Shown piece after piece: positions 18,593 to 26,156 of a stretch of DNA of 64,000 nt. The notes under the pieces were generated by a model, which worked only from the letters and a program-made list of their open reading frames with translations, did not search any database and had not been told where the DNA came from. This DNA comes from Thermoleophilia bacterium (lineage in GTDB: Bacteria > Actinomycetota > Thermoleophilia > Solirubrobacterales > 70-9): positions 1 through 64,000 of the forward strand of contig JAENWT010000011.1 in NCBI GenBank assembly GCA_016650125.1. Direction: 5' to 3'. The stretch's first letter is position 1; each line of letters opens with the position of its first letter. The position numbers and the translations under genes were made by a program.

Positions 18593-19414
18593 TCAGCAGC
18601 CCTTGTCGTCGTCCTTCTTGACCATGAACCCGTACATCGAGAAGTAGGAGATGTTGTTGGACCGCTGGAAGACCATGCGCAGAGGTCCGCCCCGGTCTCC
18701 GGGAGCCTTCCCCGGAAGGTTCGGCGTGCAGAAGTGCGGGCCACTCGTCGTCGCTCGAGCGTCGCGAATCGGGAAGGCCTCGTCACGGAATCCATTCGTG
18801 CTCCCCTCGAGAAAGGCATCGCCGTTGTAATAGGCAAATCCCCGCAATGACTCCCTGGTTGCTCCGTTCCAGTGGACGTTGCCCGAGGAATTCGTCCGCC
18901 AGGCGGACGGGCCACCGACGACACCCCCATCACAACTGGCTGAAGGGGCCTGAATATTCGGGCATCCGGTCGAAGACCCGAGCCTGAGCGCCGTCTTGAG
19001 TCCGCTACCGACCGAGCAGATGCCGAGCGCGAGGCTGGGACACGGAGGCGCCGGGGTGTCGCCGACCGGCGTCACCTTGATCGACTTACTCGAGCCCGGC
19101 TTGCATCCGGCTTTCGGATTGGCCTTGGCGTAGACCTTGCCCTTGGGGCTTCCGTAGATCGACCACTGCCAGGCGCCACCGTTCTTTCTCGTGCGGGTAC
19201 TGGCGACCTTCGGGTCCTTGCCGGCCTTCTTCCTGAAGACCGAGATGCCGCGACGTGCGGCACAACGAGTCGGCTTGCTGCTGTTCACGTAACCGTAGAC
19301 CGAGGGGATGCTCTTGATCGAGACCTTGGTCGTTCCGGGCTTGGCTGCGTGAGCAGCCGGAGCGAGCCCTACGAGCAAGATGAGCGGAATTGCGAATGCG
19401 AGGCACTTCTTCAT
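18593..19414 (-). CDS. Secreted protein of unknown function
   Basis: 273 aa. A signal peptide MKKCLAFAIPLILLVGLAPAAHA is followed by a Lys-rich beta-like region with paired cysteines (TRCAAR, AGCKPG), then a Cys-rich central stretch, and a C-terminal region with aromatic/Gly repeats ending in KKDDDKGC. A clear SD box (GGGAGAAATCA) precedes the ATG. I recognise no domain. The N-terminal 100 residues share the basic, TKVSIKS-like style of other secreted proteins in the window. Confidence 0.75.
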   Translation of the reverse strand: MKKCLAFAIPLILLVGLAPAAHAAKPGTTKVSIKSIPSVYGYVNSSKPTRCAARRGISVFRKKAGKDPKVASTRTRKNGGAWQWSIYGSPKGKVYAKANPKAGCKPGSSKSIKVTPVGDTPAPPCPSLALGICSVGSGLKTALRLGSSTGCPNIQAPSASCDGGVVGGPSAWRTNSSGNVHWNGATRESLRGFAYYNGDAFLEGSTNGFRDEAFPIRDARATTSGPHFCTPNLPGKAPGDRGGPLRMVFQRSNNISYFSMYGFMVKKDDDKGC

Positions 19415-19483
19415 TGATTTCTCCCTGACCGTACGGTGTTTGGTAAGTCTACCCGATGAGTATAACCGCCGTCTCCGGATAGT

Positions 19484-19912
19484 TCAATCAGAACCGAGAA
19501 GCTGCTCCGCCATCGTCGCCTGATCGAAGTAGACGCGCTCGCAGACGATCTTCTCGCCGCCCGGTTCGAACAGGAAGAAAGCGCACATGCGGCACCGGAA
19601 CGACTTGCCGGTGGGCTGGATGCCGCGCAGTTCGCCTTTCATCGTTCCCAGTAGGTCGAACTCGACGACCACCGCGTTCTCGGCGGCATACATCTCGACG
19701 TTCTCGTTGCGCTGGTCCGGGAATGCCGCGCGCGACGTCTCGTAGTACCCGGCGACCTCATCCGGCCCGTCGAAGACATCGCCGGTCGGGATGATCTCGT
19801 AGCGCGGGTGGTCGAAGGTCTCGAGCGTGTCGTCGAAGCGCAGCTCGTTCTCCGAGTCCATGTGTTCCTGAACGAGCGCGAGACGTCGCCGGTTGAGTTC
19901 GGACTGTTCCAT
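19484..19912 (-). CDS. SnoaL/NTF2-like protein
   Basis: 142 aa. LRFDDTLETFDHPRYEIIPTGDVFDGPDEVAGYYE and VEMYAAENAVVVEFDLLGTMKGEL are the curved-sheet NTF2/SnoaL pattern with a ligand pocket. These small proteins include polyketide cyclases and hydratases, but many have no known role. It is a single gene 55 bp from the lipase ORF's upstream region on the other strand. Confidence 0.75.
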   Translation of the reverse strand: MEQSELNRRRLALVQEHMDSENELRFDDTLETFDHPRYEIIPTGDVFDGPDEVAGYYETSRAAFPDQRNENVEMYAAENAVVVEFDLLGTMKGELRGIQPTGKSFRCRMCAFFLFEPGGEKIVCERVYFDQATMAEQLLGSD

Positions 19913-20144
19913 TCGCTCAAACTACCAGCGCAGTCGGTGTCGAACCAGCGGTTAGGGTCAGGCCAAGATGAAAGACCTGTGCCTCACCCACATCGGTGGT
20001 CCCACCGTCCTGATCGGAGCCGGTGTGACCGGGGCAACTTCCGGCATCCACAAGTGTTGTAGCAGTGCCAATAGAAAGCCACAGGAGGTCAAGAGAGGCC
20101 ATACTGTCGCTGTTCCACGTCCCGCATCAGACAGGAGAGGTCCT

Positions 20145-21395
20145 TTGATCGTTCAGCTGAACCGTGTTCAGACTTTGCTTGCTGTTTTCGCCGCTGTACT
20201 CGCGGCCGTTTTCTTCGCAGCCTTCATGACCGCCGGCATGGCCGACGCCAAGCCGAAGAACAAGCCGAAAAAGTCCAAGATCGTCAAGGGCCCGGCTGGT
20301 CTCGCGTTCTACAACAAGAAGCCGAAGAAAATGCCGAAGCAGCATGGTCGTCTCATCTGGCAGAGGAATGCCACCGGAGTCGTGTCGCTCAAGTCGGCGT
20401 CCTCGACCAAGACGATCCTCTACACGTCAAAGACTCCCGCCGGCAAGATGGTGACCGTCTCGGGCACCGTCAGCGTGCCGAAGGGCAAGGCGCCGCAGGG
20501 CGGCTGGCCGGTCATCACCTACGGACACGGCACCACCGGCATCGCCGACAAGTGTGCGCCTTCACGGAATCGTGCCAACGGTCCGGCGACAAGCTACATC
20601 TCGTACACGGACCCGATCCAGAACTCATGGCTCAAGGCCGGATACGCGGTTCTGCGGACCGACTACCAGGGTCTCGGCACGCCGGGGCTCCATGCCTTCC
20701 TGATCGGGAAGGCCGAGGGTCGCGGAGTGCTCGACATCGTTCGTGCCGCCCGTGACCTGAACCCGAAGATCTCGAAGAAGTATGTGATCGCCGGTCATTC
20801 GCAGGGTGGACACGCCGCGCTCTTCGCAGCCGGTGAAGCCGCCAAGTGGGTCCCCGAGCTCAAGCTCAAGGGAACGGTCGCGTTCGCGCCCGCTTCGCAC
20901 ATGAAGGAAGAGGCCTCGCTGCTTCCCGCGCTGACCTCCCCGAGTTCGCTGACCGCACTGGCTGCGATGATCGTCAAGGGTGCCGATTCGGTCTCGACCG
21001 TAATTGAGCCGAACGCGCTGTTGTCGGATCCGGTTCTCGAGTTCTACCCGGACACCGAAACCGAATGCCTGTCCCGCCTTGGCCAAGCGGACAACCTCGG
21101 TGGCATCGCTCCTTCGACCCTGATTCGCGAAGGGGCCGACACGGGACCTCTGTTCGACCTGCTGGAAGAGCAGAATCCCGACGTCAAGACAGATGCTCCG
21201 ATTCTGCTGGCACAGGGCACCGCCGACACCACCACGTTCCAGTTCCTGACCGACGATCTCAACGACGAGCTCGTTGCTCTGGGCGACGACATCGATTACA
21301 ACCTCTACGAGGGTGCTGATCACGGCGGAGTTCTCGACGCGGCGACGGACGACGTCACCACGTTCCTGAACAACCGGCTGCCTTCGGGCCGCTAG
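20145..21395 (+). CDS. Secreted lipase/esterase (secretory lipase family)
   Basis: 416 aa from a TTG at 20145, chosen because AGGAGAGG lies just upstream and the signal peptide then begins at once (LLAVFAAVLAAVFFAAF, ending ADA). After a Lys-rich linker comes GWPVITYGHGTTGIADKCAPS (oxyanion region), LRTDYQGLGTPG, and the nucleophile GHSQGG with Ser at about residue 219. ADHGGVLDAATDD near the end is the His box. The domain resembles fungal-type secretory lipases also common in actinobacteria. It is followed by two strong terminators. The protein should hydrolyse lipids or esters outside the cell. Confidence 0.88.
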   Translation: MIVQLNRVQTLLAVFAAVLAAVFFAAFMTAGMADAKPKNKPKKSKIVKGPAGLAFYNKKPKKMPKQHGRLIWQRNATGVVSLKSASSTKTILYTSKTPAGKMVTVSGTVSVPKGKAPQGGWPVITYGHGTTGIADKCAPSRNRANGPATSYISYTDPIQNSWLKAGYAVLRTDYQGLGTPGLHAFLIGKAEGRGVLDIVRAARDLNPKISKKYVIAGHSQGGHAALFAAGEAAKWVPELKLKGTVAFAPASHMKEEASLLPALTSPSSLTALAAMIVKGADSVSTVIEPNALLSDPVLEFYPDTETECLSRLGQADNLGGIAPSTLIREGADTGPLFDLLEEQNPDVKTDAPILLAQGTADTTTFQFLTDDLNDELVALGDDIDYNLYEGADHGGVLDAATDDVTTFLNNRLPSGR

Positions 21396-21412
21396 ATCTC
21401 TCCGATCCTCCG

Positions 21413-21448
21413 GTAAACCGCGGCGGCTTCACGGCCGTCGCGGTTTAC
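21413..21448 (+). terminator. Lipase terminator 1
   Basis: GTAAACCGCGGCGGC and GCCGTCGCGGTTTAC pair over 15 bp with one G-T, 18 nt beyond the lipase stop. A short T run follows. Confidence 0.7.
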
Positions 21449-21473
21449 GGGGTTCCTTCATCTCGCAGGATCG

Positions 21474-21500
21474 GCCGGCCATTTGGCCGGCTTTCTGCTG
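21474..21500 (+). terminator. Lipase terminator 2
   Basis: GCCGGCC-ATTT-GGCCGGC followed by TTTCTG; a classical intrinsic terminator, doubling the first. Confidence 0.75.
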
Positions 21501-21582
21501 TCGTTTACACCCCGAATGAAAGGAAATTCCGGGATCGTGTCGATTTCCGGTCTGCCTGATGCAGTTCTTGACAAGGCCCGGT

Positions 21583-21849
21583 TCAGCTCAGGTCGCCGGC
21601 CCCGCGGAACTCGCCGGAGCCGGTTCCGTGGCGGGTGACCTTGACGATGATCTCGCCGGTGCGACCGTCCTCAAGTGTGATGCGGGCCTTGCCCGCGATC
21701 GGCTCGTTGTCGGCGGCCTCGTCGTATCGACCCCACCACGACGGCACGCCGAAACCGGCGTCGGTACCGTCGTAGATCGAAGCCGTCACGTCCGCGACTT
21801 TGCCATCCTGTTCAATCGACGCAGTGCCGTTGTCGAGTATCTCTGCCAT
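21583..21849 (-). CDS. Small conserved-looking hypothetical protein
   Basis: 88 aa from ATG 21849; a TTG two codons upstream is also possible. The sequence alternates polar and hydrophobic residues (ILDNGTASIEQDGKVADVTASIY, then TGEIIVKVTRHGTGSGEFRGAG), suggesting a small beta-barrel. I do not recognise the family. It lies alone between the lipase terminators and the sigma factor promoter. Confidence 0.55.
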   Translation of the reverse strand: MAEILDNGTASIEQDGKVADVTASIYDGTDAGFGVPSWWGRYDEAADNEPIAGKARITLEDGRTGEIIVKVTRHGTGSGEFRGAGDLS

Positions 21850-21994
21850 TGGCAAAGCTTATCCCCCGGCAGGGTTCCTGACCTCCTGATTCGCCCGCTC
21901 GGCAAGTGGGCACAGATTCGTGTGGATCAAGTCAGCGAAGATTGATCTGATTGCGCCTCTCACGAACGAGGAACTGGCAGCGTCATCAACTGTG

Positions 21995-22465
21995 ATGAAA
22001 CCATTCGAATACATCGTGGAGGTCCACGGTCCCGCGGTCTTCCGGTTCCTGACCGGCAGGGTCGGGCCCGACCGGGCGGAGGACTGTTTTCAGGAGACCA
22101 TGCTCGCTGCCCTTCGGGGATACGGCGAGGTCAGGGAGCCGAAAGCCGTCAAGTCCTGGCTGTTCATTATCGCCACCCGCAAGTCGATCGATGCATACCG
22201 GAGTGCCGGTCGCCAGCCCGTGCCCGACGGATCGGTCGAAGAGGCACCTGACCCTTCCGCTTTGGCACAGCCAGGTGACAGCGACGTCTGGTCCGTGGTC
22301 GGCCAGCTGCCGGAGAAGCAAGCGCTGGCGGTCGAGCTGCGTTACCGGGCCGGCCTGTCCCATCGGGAGGTCGGCCAGGTGATGGAGATCTCGGAGTCGG
22401 CGGCCCGCCGGAACGTCTTCGAAGGGCTGAAGCGCCTGCGCGAAGGAGCCGAATCATGGACCTGA
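21995..22465 (+). CDS. ECF-type RNA polymerase sigma factor
   Basis: 156 aa from ATG 21995; upstream in-frame starts exist back to 21920. Region 2 is clear (VFRFLTGRVGPDRAEDCFQETMLAALRGY, then VKSWLFIIATRKSIDAYR). Region 4 reads LPEKQALAVELRYRAGLSHREVGQVMEISESAARRNVFEGLKRLR, the -35-binding helix-turn-helix. It is followed after 36 bp by ogt on the same strand. There is no anti-sigma gene beside it, so control may pass through the Ogt protein. Confidence 0.9.
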   Translation: MKPFEYIVEVHGPAVFRFLTGRVGPDRAEDCFQETMLAALRGYGEVREPKAVKSWLFIIATRKSIDAYRSAGRQPVPDGSVEEAPDPSALAQPGDSDVWSVVGQLPEKQALAVELRYRAGLSHREVGQVMEISESAARRNVFEGLKRLREGAESWT

Positions 22466-22501
22466 TCTCACGAATTCTTTCGACTGACCGTCTGAGAGGA
22501 C

Positions 22502-23140
22502 ATGAGTATGAATAAGAACGAAACCAGGCAGGTAGAAGCGATGCTCCAGGAAAACAGTGAAGGCGCACCGGAAGACTGGGATCGCATTCGTAGTGGTTTC
22601 ACCAAGCGGGCCGCGAAGGAAGGCCTGATCGATGTCGCCTACGAGATCCACGAGTCTCCGTACGGACCGCTGGTGATCGGGGCGACCGGCGCCGGTCTTG
22701 TCCGGGTCGCGCTCTCGGTCGAGAACGAAGCCGCCGTGCTCGATGACCTGGCCCGTCGGATCTCCGGCCGGATCCTCAGGGCTGACCGCCCGCAGATCAC
22801 CAAGGCGCGCGAGCAGCTCGACCAGTACTTCGACGGCAAACGGAAGAAGTTCAGGTTGAAGCTCGACTGGCAACTCGCCCACGGGTTCCGGCGGGAGGTC
22901 CTGGCCGTGACCAGTGCGATCCCCTACGGAAAGACCAGTAGCTATAGCGAGGTGGCGGTCGAGGCCGGCAGCCCGAAGGCGGTCAGGGCAGCCGGGTCGG
23001 CACTCGCGACCAACCCGCTCCCGATCGTCGTGCCCTGCCACCGGGTGCTGAAGTCCGACGGGCAGGTCGGCTCGTACCTCGGCGGCAGCTCTATGAAGAA
23101 GGAGCTCCTCGAGATGGAGAAGGCGCGCGTCTCAGCGTGA
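22502..23140 (+). CDS. ogt: O6-alkylguanine-DNA methyltransferase (Ogt)
   Basis: 212 aa; the usual length is about 165-180, so it has an added N-terminal segment of about 40 aa. The active-site motif VVPCHRVL places the acceptor Cys at about residue 179; IPYGKTSSYSEVA and QVGSYLGG are the neighbouring conserved blocks. Ogt transfers an alkyl group from O6-guanine to that Cys, a suicide reaction. The extra N-terminus (EDWDRIRSGFTKRAAKEG) is not a known sensor but could contact the ECF sigma factor encoded just upstream. GAGAGGAC precedes the ATG. It overlaps the end of the convergent acyl-CoA dehydrogenase gene by 9 bp. Confidence 0.92.
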   Translation: MSMNKNETRQVEAMLQENSEGAPEDWDRIRSGFTKRAAKEGLIDVAYEIHESPYGPLVIGATGAGLVRVALSVENEAAVLDDLARRISGRILRADRPQITKAREQLDQYFDGKRKKFRLKLDWQLAHGFRREVLAVTSAIPYGKTSSYSEVAVEAGSPKAVRAAGSALATNPLPIVVPCHRVLKSDGQVGSYLGGSSMKKELLEMEKARVSA

Positions 23141-24139
23141 CCCGGATGCCGCCGCGGCGATCGCCGTGAGCCTGGCCCGGTGGGTCTTGGTTCCACCGAG
23201 GTAGGCCGCATCCAGCTGCGCCCTTTTGTAGAACCAGTGGACGTTGGCTTCCCAGGTGAAACCGATGCCGCCGTGGGCCTGGATCGCCGAAGCGGTGACC
23301 TCCACCCCGGCCTTCGACGCGGAGCTCTTGGCAAGGGCAGACGCCTCAGCGAGCAGGGTCCGGTCGGCATCGGCCGCCCAGGCGGCGTAATACGTGACCG
23401 AACGGGCGCCTTCGGTGTGGAGAAGCATCTGCGCTGCGCGGTGCTGAACGGCCTGAAATGACCCGACCGGATGTCCGAACTGCTTGCGGTCCTTGACGTA
23501 TTCCACGGTCATCTCGAGGGCCCGGGTGCAGACTCCGACGAGCTCGGCCGAAGTGATCACCGCGGCGAGCGCCAGGGCTGCGGACGCGTCTCCGGGAAGG
23601 GCATCTCCGCCCTCACCGAGACCGACCGTGCCATAGCGGCGGGTCGGGTCGATCGTCACGTCTTCGACCACGTCGGCATCTCCCGTCGCGACCACGGTGC
23701 CGGTGGCCCCGTCTTCTGAAATCACGACGATCACATCCGAGTCCGGCGCGTCGGGGAAGGTCTGGCCTTCGATTCCGAAGGAACCGGTGATCTCACCCGA
23801 TGCAAGCTTCGGCAGCCATTCGTCCTTCTGCTCGTCGCTGCCGGCTTCCTGAATCGCCAGGCCGCAGGCGGCGGTGGCGAGCAGTGGTGAATTGGCGAGG
23901 GCGTAACCACTCTCCTCGAGCAGGGTCGCCAGTTCGAGCACACCCAGTCCGCCGCCGCCGTGCTCCTCGGAGATCGCGACCCCGGGCCAGCCGAGTTCGA
24001 CCAGCTCGGTCCAGAGCGACTCTTCATAAGTAGCTGCCTCGGCGGCGCTACGCACCCGTTCGACGGTCGAGCGCTTGCCGAGAAGATCCTTGGCCGTGCG
24101 CTTGATCTCGTGCTGGTCTTCGGTGAAATCGAATTCCAT
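23132..24139 (-). CDS. Acyl-CoA dehydrogenase, second subunit type
   Basis: 335 aa. The fold of acyl-CoA dehydrogenases is visible: helical N-terminus (EDQHEIKRTAKDLLGKRSTVERVR), GWPGVAISEEHGGGGLGVLEL, a beta domain, then FGHPVGSFQAVQHRAAQML and SAIQAHGGIGFTWEANVHWFYKRAQ. It lacks the CIEGGT-type catalytic-Glu motif and resembles the partner subunit of heterotetrameric acyl-CoA dehydrogenases. It starts 6 nt after the stop of the other subunit. Products act in acyl-CoA oxidation, perhaps of branched or steroid side-chain acids. Confidence 0.88.
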   Translation of the reverse strand: MEFDFTEDQHEIKRTAKDLLGKRSTVERVRSAAEAATYEESLWTELVELGWPGVAISEEHGGGGLGVLELATLLEESGYALANSPLLATAACGLAIQEAGSDEQKDEWLPKLASGEITGSFGIEGQTFPDAPDSDVIVVISEDGATGTVVATGDADVVEDVTIDPTRRYGTVGLGEGGDALPGDASAALALAAVITSAELVGVCTRALEMTVEYVKDRKQFGHPVGSFQAVQHRAAQMLLHTEGARSVTYYAAWAADADRTLLAEASALAKSSASKAGVEVTASAIQAHGGIGFTWEANVHWFYKRAQLDAAYLGGTKTHRARLTAIAAAASGSR

Positions 24140-24145
24140 GTCTGC

Positions 24146-25282
24146 CTACTTCCTCGGGAGTCCCATGACTCGCTCGGCGATGATGTTCTTGAGGATCTCG
24201 GTGGTGCCACCCTCGATCGAGTTCCCACGGGCCCGCAGCAGTTCGTAGGCCCACGGGTTGTCCTTGTGGAGGGCCTGAGGGCCGACGATGTCGACGGCGA
24301 GCTGGGTCATCATCTGATTGGTCTCCGACCAGAGCCATTTGGTCAGCGATCCCTCGGGACCGGGCTGGCCGTACTTCGTGATCGTGCTCAGGCCGCGGTA
24401 GGCGGTCAGGCGCAAAGTCTCGGTCCGCTCGAGCATGTCGCCGAGTGACTGGCCGATGACCGGGTCATCGATCGAACCGTTGGCGACGGCTTCCGCGACC
24501 AGCTTGTCGAGCAACTGGCGGAGCCTGACCTGGAGGAAAAAGCCGAGTCCTGAACGCTCGTTCATGAGCGTGGTCAGGGCGACGATCCAGCCGTTGCCTT
24601 CCTCACCCAGCATGTTCTCGTGCGGGATCCGGGCCTCTTCGATGAAGAGTTCGTTGAATTCGGCCTCGCCCGTGATCTGCACCAGGGGGCGAACCTGAAC
24701 GGCCTCCTGCTCCATATCCATCAGGAAGTAAGAAAGCCCCTTGTGCTTCGAGGCCTCGGGGTCAGTGCGCGCCACGAGCATGCACCACTTCGAGAACTGG
24801 GCGCCGCTGGTCCAGACCTTCTGTCCGGTGACGACCCAATCGTCGCCGTCGCGAACGGCGCGGGTTTTTACCGCGGCGAGGTCGGAGCCCGCCTCCGGCT
24901 CGCTGAATCCCTGGCACCAGATCTCCTCGGCCGAGAGGATCGGCGTCAGGTACCTGTCCTTCTGCTCGGGGGTGCCCCAGGCCATGATCGTCGGCCCGGC
25001 CAGCAACAGGCCGAGGACGTTCGCGGGCAGCGGGGCTCCGGCCCGGCCCATCTCTTCGAAGAAGATCGCGGATTCCATGAGCGTCGCGTCGCGCCCGCCG
25101 TACTCCTGCGGCCAGTGGACCGCGGCCCACCCGGAGTCATAAAGACTCCGCTGCCAGCCGGTGCGAAAAGCGAAAATCGCGTCTTCGTCGCCACGAGGTT
25201 CTTCGCCGGGACTGTTCTCCGCGAGCCATTCGCGGAGTTCGTCACGGAACTCGACTTCATCCTTCGAGAAGGTCAGGTCCAT
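24146..25282 (-). CDS. Acyl-CoA dehydrogenase, catalytic type
   Basis: 378 aa. WAAVHWPQEYGGRDAT, CQGFSEPEAGSDLAAVKTRAVRDGDDWVVTGQKVWTSGAQ (FAD and substrate contact) and the C-terminal RGNSIEGGTTEILKNIIAERVMGLP are family signatures. It lies 10 bp after the SDR and 6 nt before the second subunit, forming an SDR-dehydrogenase-dehydrogenase operon. Together they could oxidise an acyl-CoA and then the hydroxy or keto product. Confidence 0.9.
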   Translation of the reverse strand: MDLTFSKDEVEFRDELREWLAENSPGEEPRGDEDAIFAFRTGWQRSLYDSGWAAVHWPQEYGGRDATLMESAIFFEEMGRAGAPLPANVLGLLLAGPTIMAWGTPEQKDRYLTPILSAEEIWCQGFSEPEAGSDLAAVKTRAVRDGDDWVVTGQKVWTSGAQFSKWCMLVARTDPEASKHKGLSYFLMDMEQEAVQVRPLVQITGEAEFNELFIEEARIPHENMLGEEGNGWIVALTTLMNERSGLGFFLQVRLRQLLDKLVAEAVANGSIDDPVIGQSLGDMLERTETLRLTAYRGLSTITKYGQPGPEGSLTKWLWSETNQMMTQLAVDIVGPQALHKDNPWAYELLRARGNSIEGGTTEILKNIIAERVMGLPRK

Positions 25283-25293
25283 GGCGAATGAGT

Positions 25294-26136
25294 CTATTGA
25301 TCGATGCCGCCTTTGATTCTCTCCGAATACTCGGTCCGGGCCGAGTGGTCGATCTCGGTGTAGACGCGGTCCATGCCGATCAGCTTGTTCATGCGGATCG
25401 CCACCTTCGGTGGAAGGATCGACATCAGACGGACGTAGCCGCCGGTCGAGCGCGGCACCGAGACCCGCGGCTTGCCGGTTTCGATCGCACCGGCAATCGC
25501 CGCGGCCAGTACTTCGGGCTTGACCAGCCGGACCAGTGGCGCGCTGCGGGTGCCGACCATCATGTCGGTCTCTACCGGGCCCGGCATGACCACGGTGAAC
25601 GAGATCCCGGAATCCTCCTGCTCCGCGCGGATTCCTTCGGTGAAGCCCACCACGCCGAACTTGGAGGCCGAGTACGCCGCCAGACCGGCAACACCGAGAA
25701 CGCCGGCCAGTGAAGCGACGTTGATCACGGCGCCCCGGCCGCGCGGCTTCATTTTCTCGACCGCGGCAAGCGTTCCGTAGATCACGCCTTTCAGGTTGAC
25801 GTCGATCGTCCGTTCGATCACCTGTATCTCCTGGTCGGTCACCTGGGGCGCGGTCATCGCGATACCGGCGTTGTTGATCATCACGTCGATCGGGCCGAGG
25901 TCGGTTTCGACCCTGTCGATGAAAGCATTGAATGCGAGCCGGTCAGAAACGTCAAGCTGGTAACCCCGGCAATCCGCTCCCAACTCATTGGCGAGTGCCT
26001 CGGCTGGGCCACCGTCGATGTCGGCGATCGCAACGCGCGCGCCCTGACCGGCGAGAAGTCGCGCCGTCGCGGCACCGATCCCGCGGGCGGCGCCAGTGAT
26101 CACGACTACCGGGTTCGACCTGTTTCCCACGCTCAT
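25294..26136 (-). CDS. Short-chain dehydrogenase/reductase
   Basis: 280 aa. VVITGAARGIGAATARLL (TGxxxGIG), NNAGIA, the Ser before, and YSASKFGVVGF (YxxxK) are complete classical SDR motifs. It is probably the hydroxyacyl- or sterol-type oxidase partner of the two acyl-CoA dehydrogenases that follow. Confidence 0.9.
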   Translation of the reverse strand: MSVGNRSNPVVVITGAARGIGAATARLLAGQGARVAIADIDGGPAEALANELGADCRGYQLDVSDRLAFNAFIDRVETDLGPIDVMINNAGIAMTAPQVTDQEIQVIERTIDVNLKGVIYGTLAAVEKMKPRGRGAVINVASLAGVLGVAGLAAYSASKFGVVGFTEGIRAEQEDSGISFTVVMPGPVETDMMVGTRSAPLVRLVKPEVLAAAIAGAIETGKPRVSVPRSTGGYVRLMSILPPKVAIRMNKLIGMDRVYTEIDHSARTEYSERIKGGIDQ

Positions 26137-26156
26137 GCGGGGATCATCCCAGACAT

